NCBI RefSeq assembly: GCF_037688875.1
Contig: NZ_JAWDIE010000007.1
Location: 1-64,000, forward strand
Length of the DNA stretch: 64,000 nt
Origin: Amphibiibacter pelophylacis
GTDB lineage: Bacteria > Pseudomonadota > Gammaproteobacteria > Burkholderiales > Burkholderiaceae_C
Direction: 5' to 3'
This document shows positions 63,337-64,000 of this stretch, one piece after another (position 1 is the stretch's first letter; each line of letters begins with the position of its first letter). The notes under the pieces are model-generated. The model did no database searches. It was not told the DNA's origin and saw only the letters and a list, made by a program, of their open reading frames with translations. A program made the position numbers and the translations under genes.

Positions 63337-64000
63337 TCAGGCCGGTCGGGGCGCCTGGTCCAGCACAGCCTGCACTTCGGGCGGGCTGAGCAGGCGGTCG
63401 GGAATGAGTTCGCGGGCGCGGATGTGCGCCATCCCCAGAAAAGCGGCGGGCTGGGGTCCGTAGACGCGCACGCGCTCGCGGTCCGGCAGCGCCGTGCGGC
63501 GGCGCAGGCCACTGAGGAATCGGCCCGATTCGGCATCGTCCAGACGCACCACGGGCGCGTCCTGGATCAGGGTATCGACCCCGCGCAGTACGCCCGCAGG
63601 CCACTGCGGCAGCGGGCGCTCGGCCAGGCCTTCGAGCTGCTCCAGCGTGACGCCGCTGGCGACCTCCAGATCGCCGCTGGCCACGCGGCGCAGTCCAGCC
63701 AGGTGGGCGCCGCAGCCGAGCTGCTGCCCGATGTCGTGCGCCAGGCTGCGGATGTAAGTGCCTTTGGAGCAGCGCACGCGCAGCCTGAGCAAGGGCATCT
63801 GCAAATCCAGCACCGTGACTTCATGCAGGGTAATGCGGCGCGGCGTGCGCTCCACTTCCAGACCCTGGCGGGCCAGCTCGTAGAGCGGCTGGCCGTCTTT
63901 TTTCAGGGCGCTGTACATGGGCGGCAGCTGCTCCTGCTCGCCCTGCAGCGCGGCGCAGACGGCGGCGATGCGCTCGGACGTCACGCCGTCCAGCGGGCGC
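63337..64000 (-). CDS. truB: tRNA pseudouridine(55) synthase, 3' part (runs off the window)
   Basis: 221 codons are visible; the 5' end with the catalytic Asp lies beyond base 64000. The frame is open to the edge (RPLDGVTSERI). Visible segments match the TruB core and C-terminus: QLPPMYSALKKDGQPLYELARQGLEVER, VRCSKGTYIRSLAHDIG, and the PUA-like RRRTALPDRERVRVYG-FLGMAHI end. It makes pseudouridine 55 in the T loop of tRNAs. Confidence 0.93.
   Translation of the reverse strand, partial: RPLDGVTSERIAAVCAALQGEQEQLPPMYSALKKDGQPLYELARQGLEVERTPRRITLHEVTVLDLQMPLLRLRVRCSKGTYIRSLAHDIGQQLGCGAHLAGLRRVASGDLEVASGVTLEQLEGLAERPLPQWPAGVLRGVDTLIQDAPVVRLDDAESGRFLSGLRRRTALPDRERVRVYGPQPAAFLGMAHIRARELIPDRLLSPPEVQAVLDQAPRPA

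Overview
The window is high-GC, densely packed bacterial chromosome. Gene content and order (rubredoxin-free fdxA/typA/truB block, mmsAB, the hisI-hisE-DUF4870-hinT-tatABC order, argB next to a DUF815 ATPase, a CioAB-type oxidase, many LysR regulators) point to a betaproteobacterium of the order Burkholderiales, probably near Comamonadaceae. This placement is inferred from synteny and protein flavour only. No phage, integron, transposase, rRNA or CRISPR array was seen. One tRNA (Asn) is present.

Layout, left to right. 0-4.8 kb: nadC and polA (minus, overlapping) and divergent panB. 4.8-9.9 kb: a membrane-lipid operon (DUF1295 protein, cyclopropane-synthase-like methyltransferase, DUF2878 protein, lipocalin), a perfect hairpin terminator, then an Rrf2 and a MerR regulator. 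9.9-12.2 kb: a RelE/Phd-type toxin-antitoxin pair, a peroxiredoxin and a LysR regulator. 12.3-16 kb: ABC binding protein, mmsA and mmsB (valine catabolism). 16-17.6 kb: hicAB, a DinB gene broken by an amber codon, and an orphan VapC. 17.6-24.3 kb: 2,4-dienoyl-CoA reductase, ferredoxin-NADP reductase, Dps, FadR-type GntR regulator, OsmC and a BCCT transporter. 24.4-28.8 kb: a decayed Xre-RES module, a TumE/TumA pair, a GbsR/MarR regulator and cioAB. 28.8-39.5 kb: Uma2 nuclease and a long minus-strand run argB > DUF815 ATPase > Nudix-HisI fusion > hisE > DUF4870 > hinT > tatABC > ygiQ, with an NAD-binding protein and purC upstream of it. 39.6-40.2 kb: a decayed RHH-PIN pair. 40.2-47 kb: a cyclodeaminase-family reductase, a LysR-controlled MFS/ADH/cupin/AKR operon and a metallo-beta-lactamase-fold protein. 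47-64 kb: Nramp transporter, a ComEA-like protein, a Pls/PosA-type non-ribosomal peptide synthetase that is broken, its phosphopantetheinyl transferase, an MdfA-type exporter, mfd, two membrane proteins, tRNA-Asn, fdxA, typA and the 3' part of truB.

Three things stand out. (1) The PosA-like synthetase carries a 35-bp micro-inversion between perfect 12-bp inverted repeats. Flipping it back on paper restores the expected hexapeptide-repeat protein sequence. A frame change and loss of the end of the first left-handed-helix module follow directly after it. (2) A Nudix hydrolase is fused in frame to HisI, apparently joining two normally separate conserved neighbourhoods. (3) Six small toxin-antitoxin loci lie in gaps between housekeeping genes; three look intact (RelE/Phd, HicAB, TumEA) and three look decayed (orphan VapC, Xre-RES, RHH-PIN).
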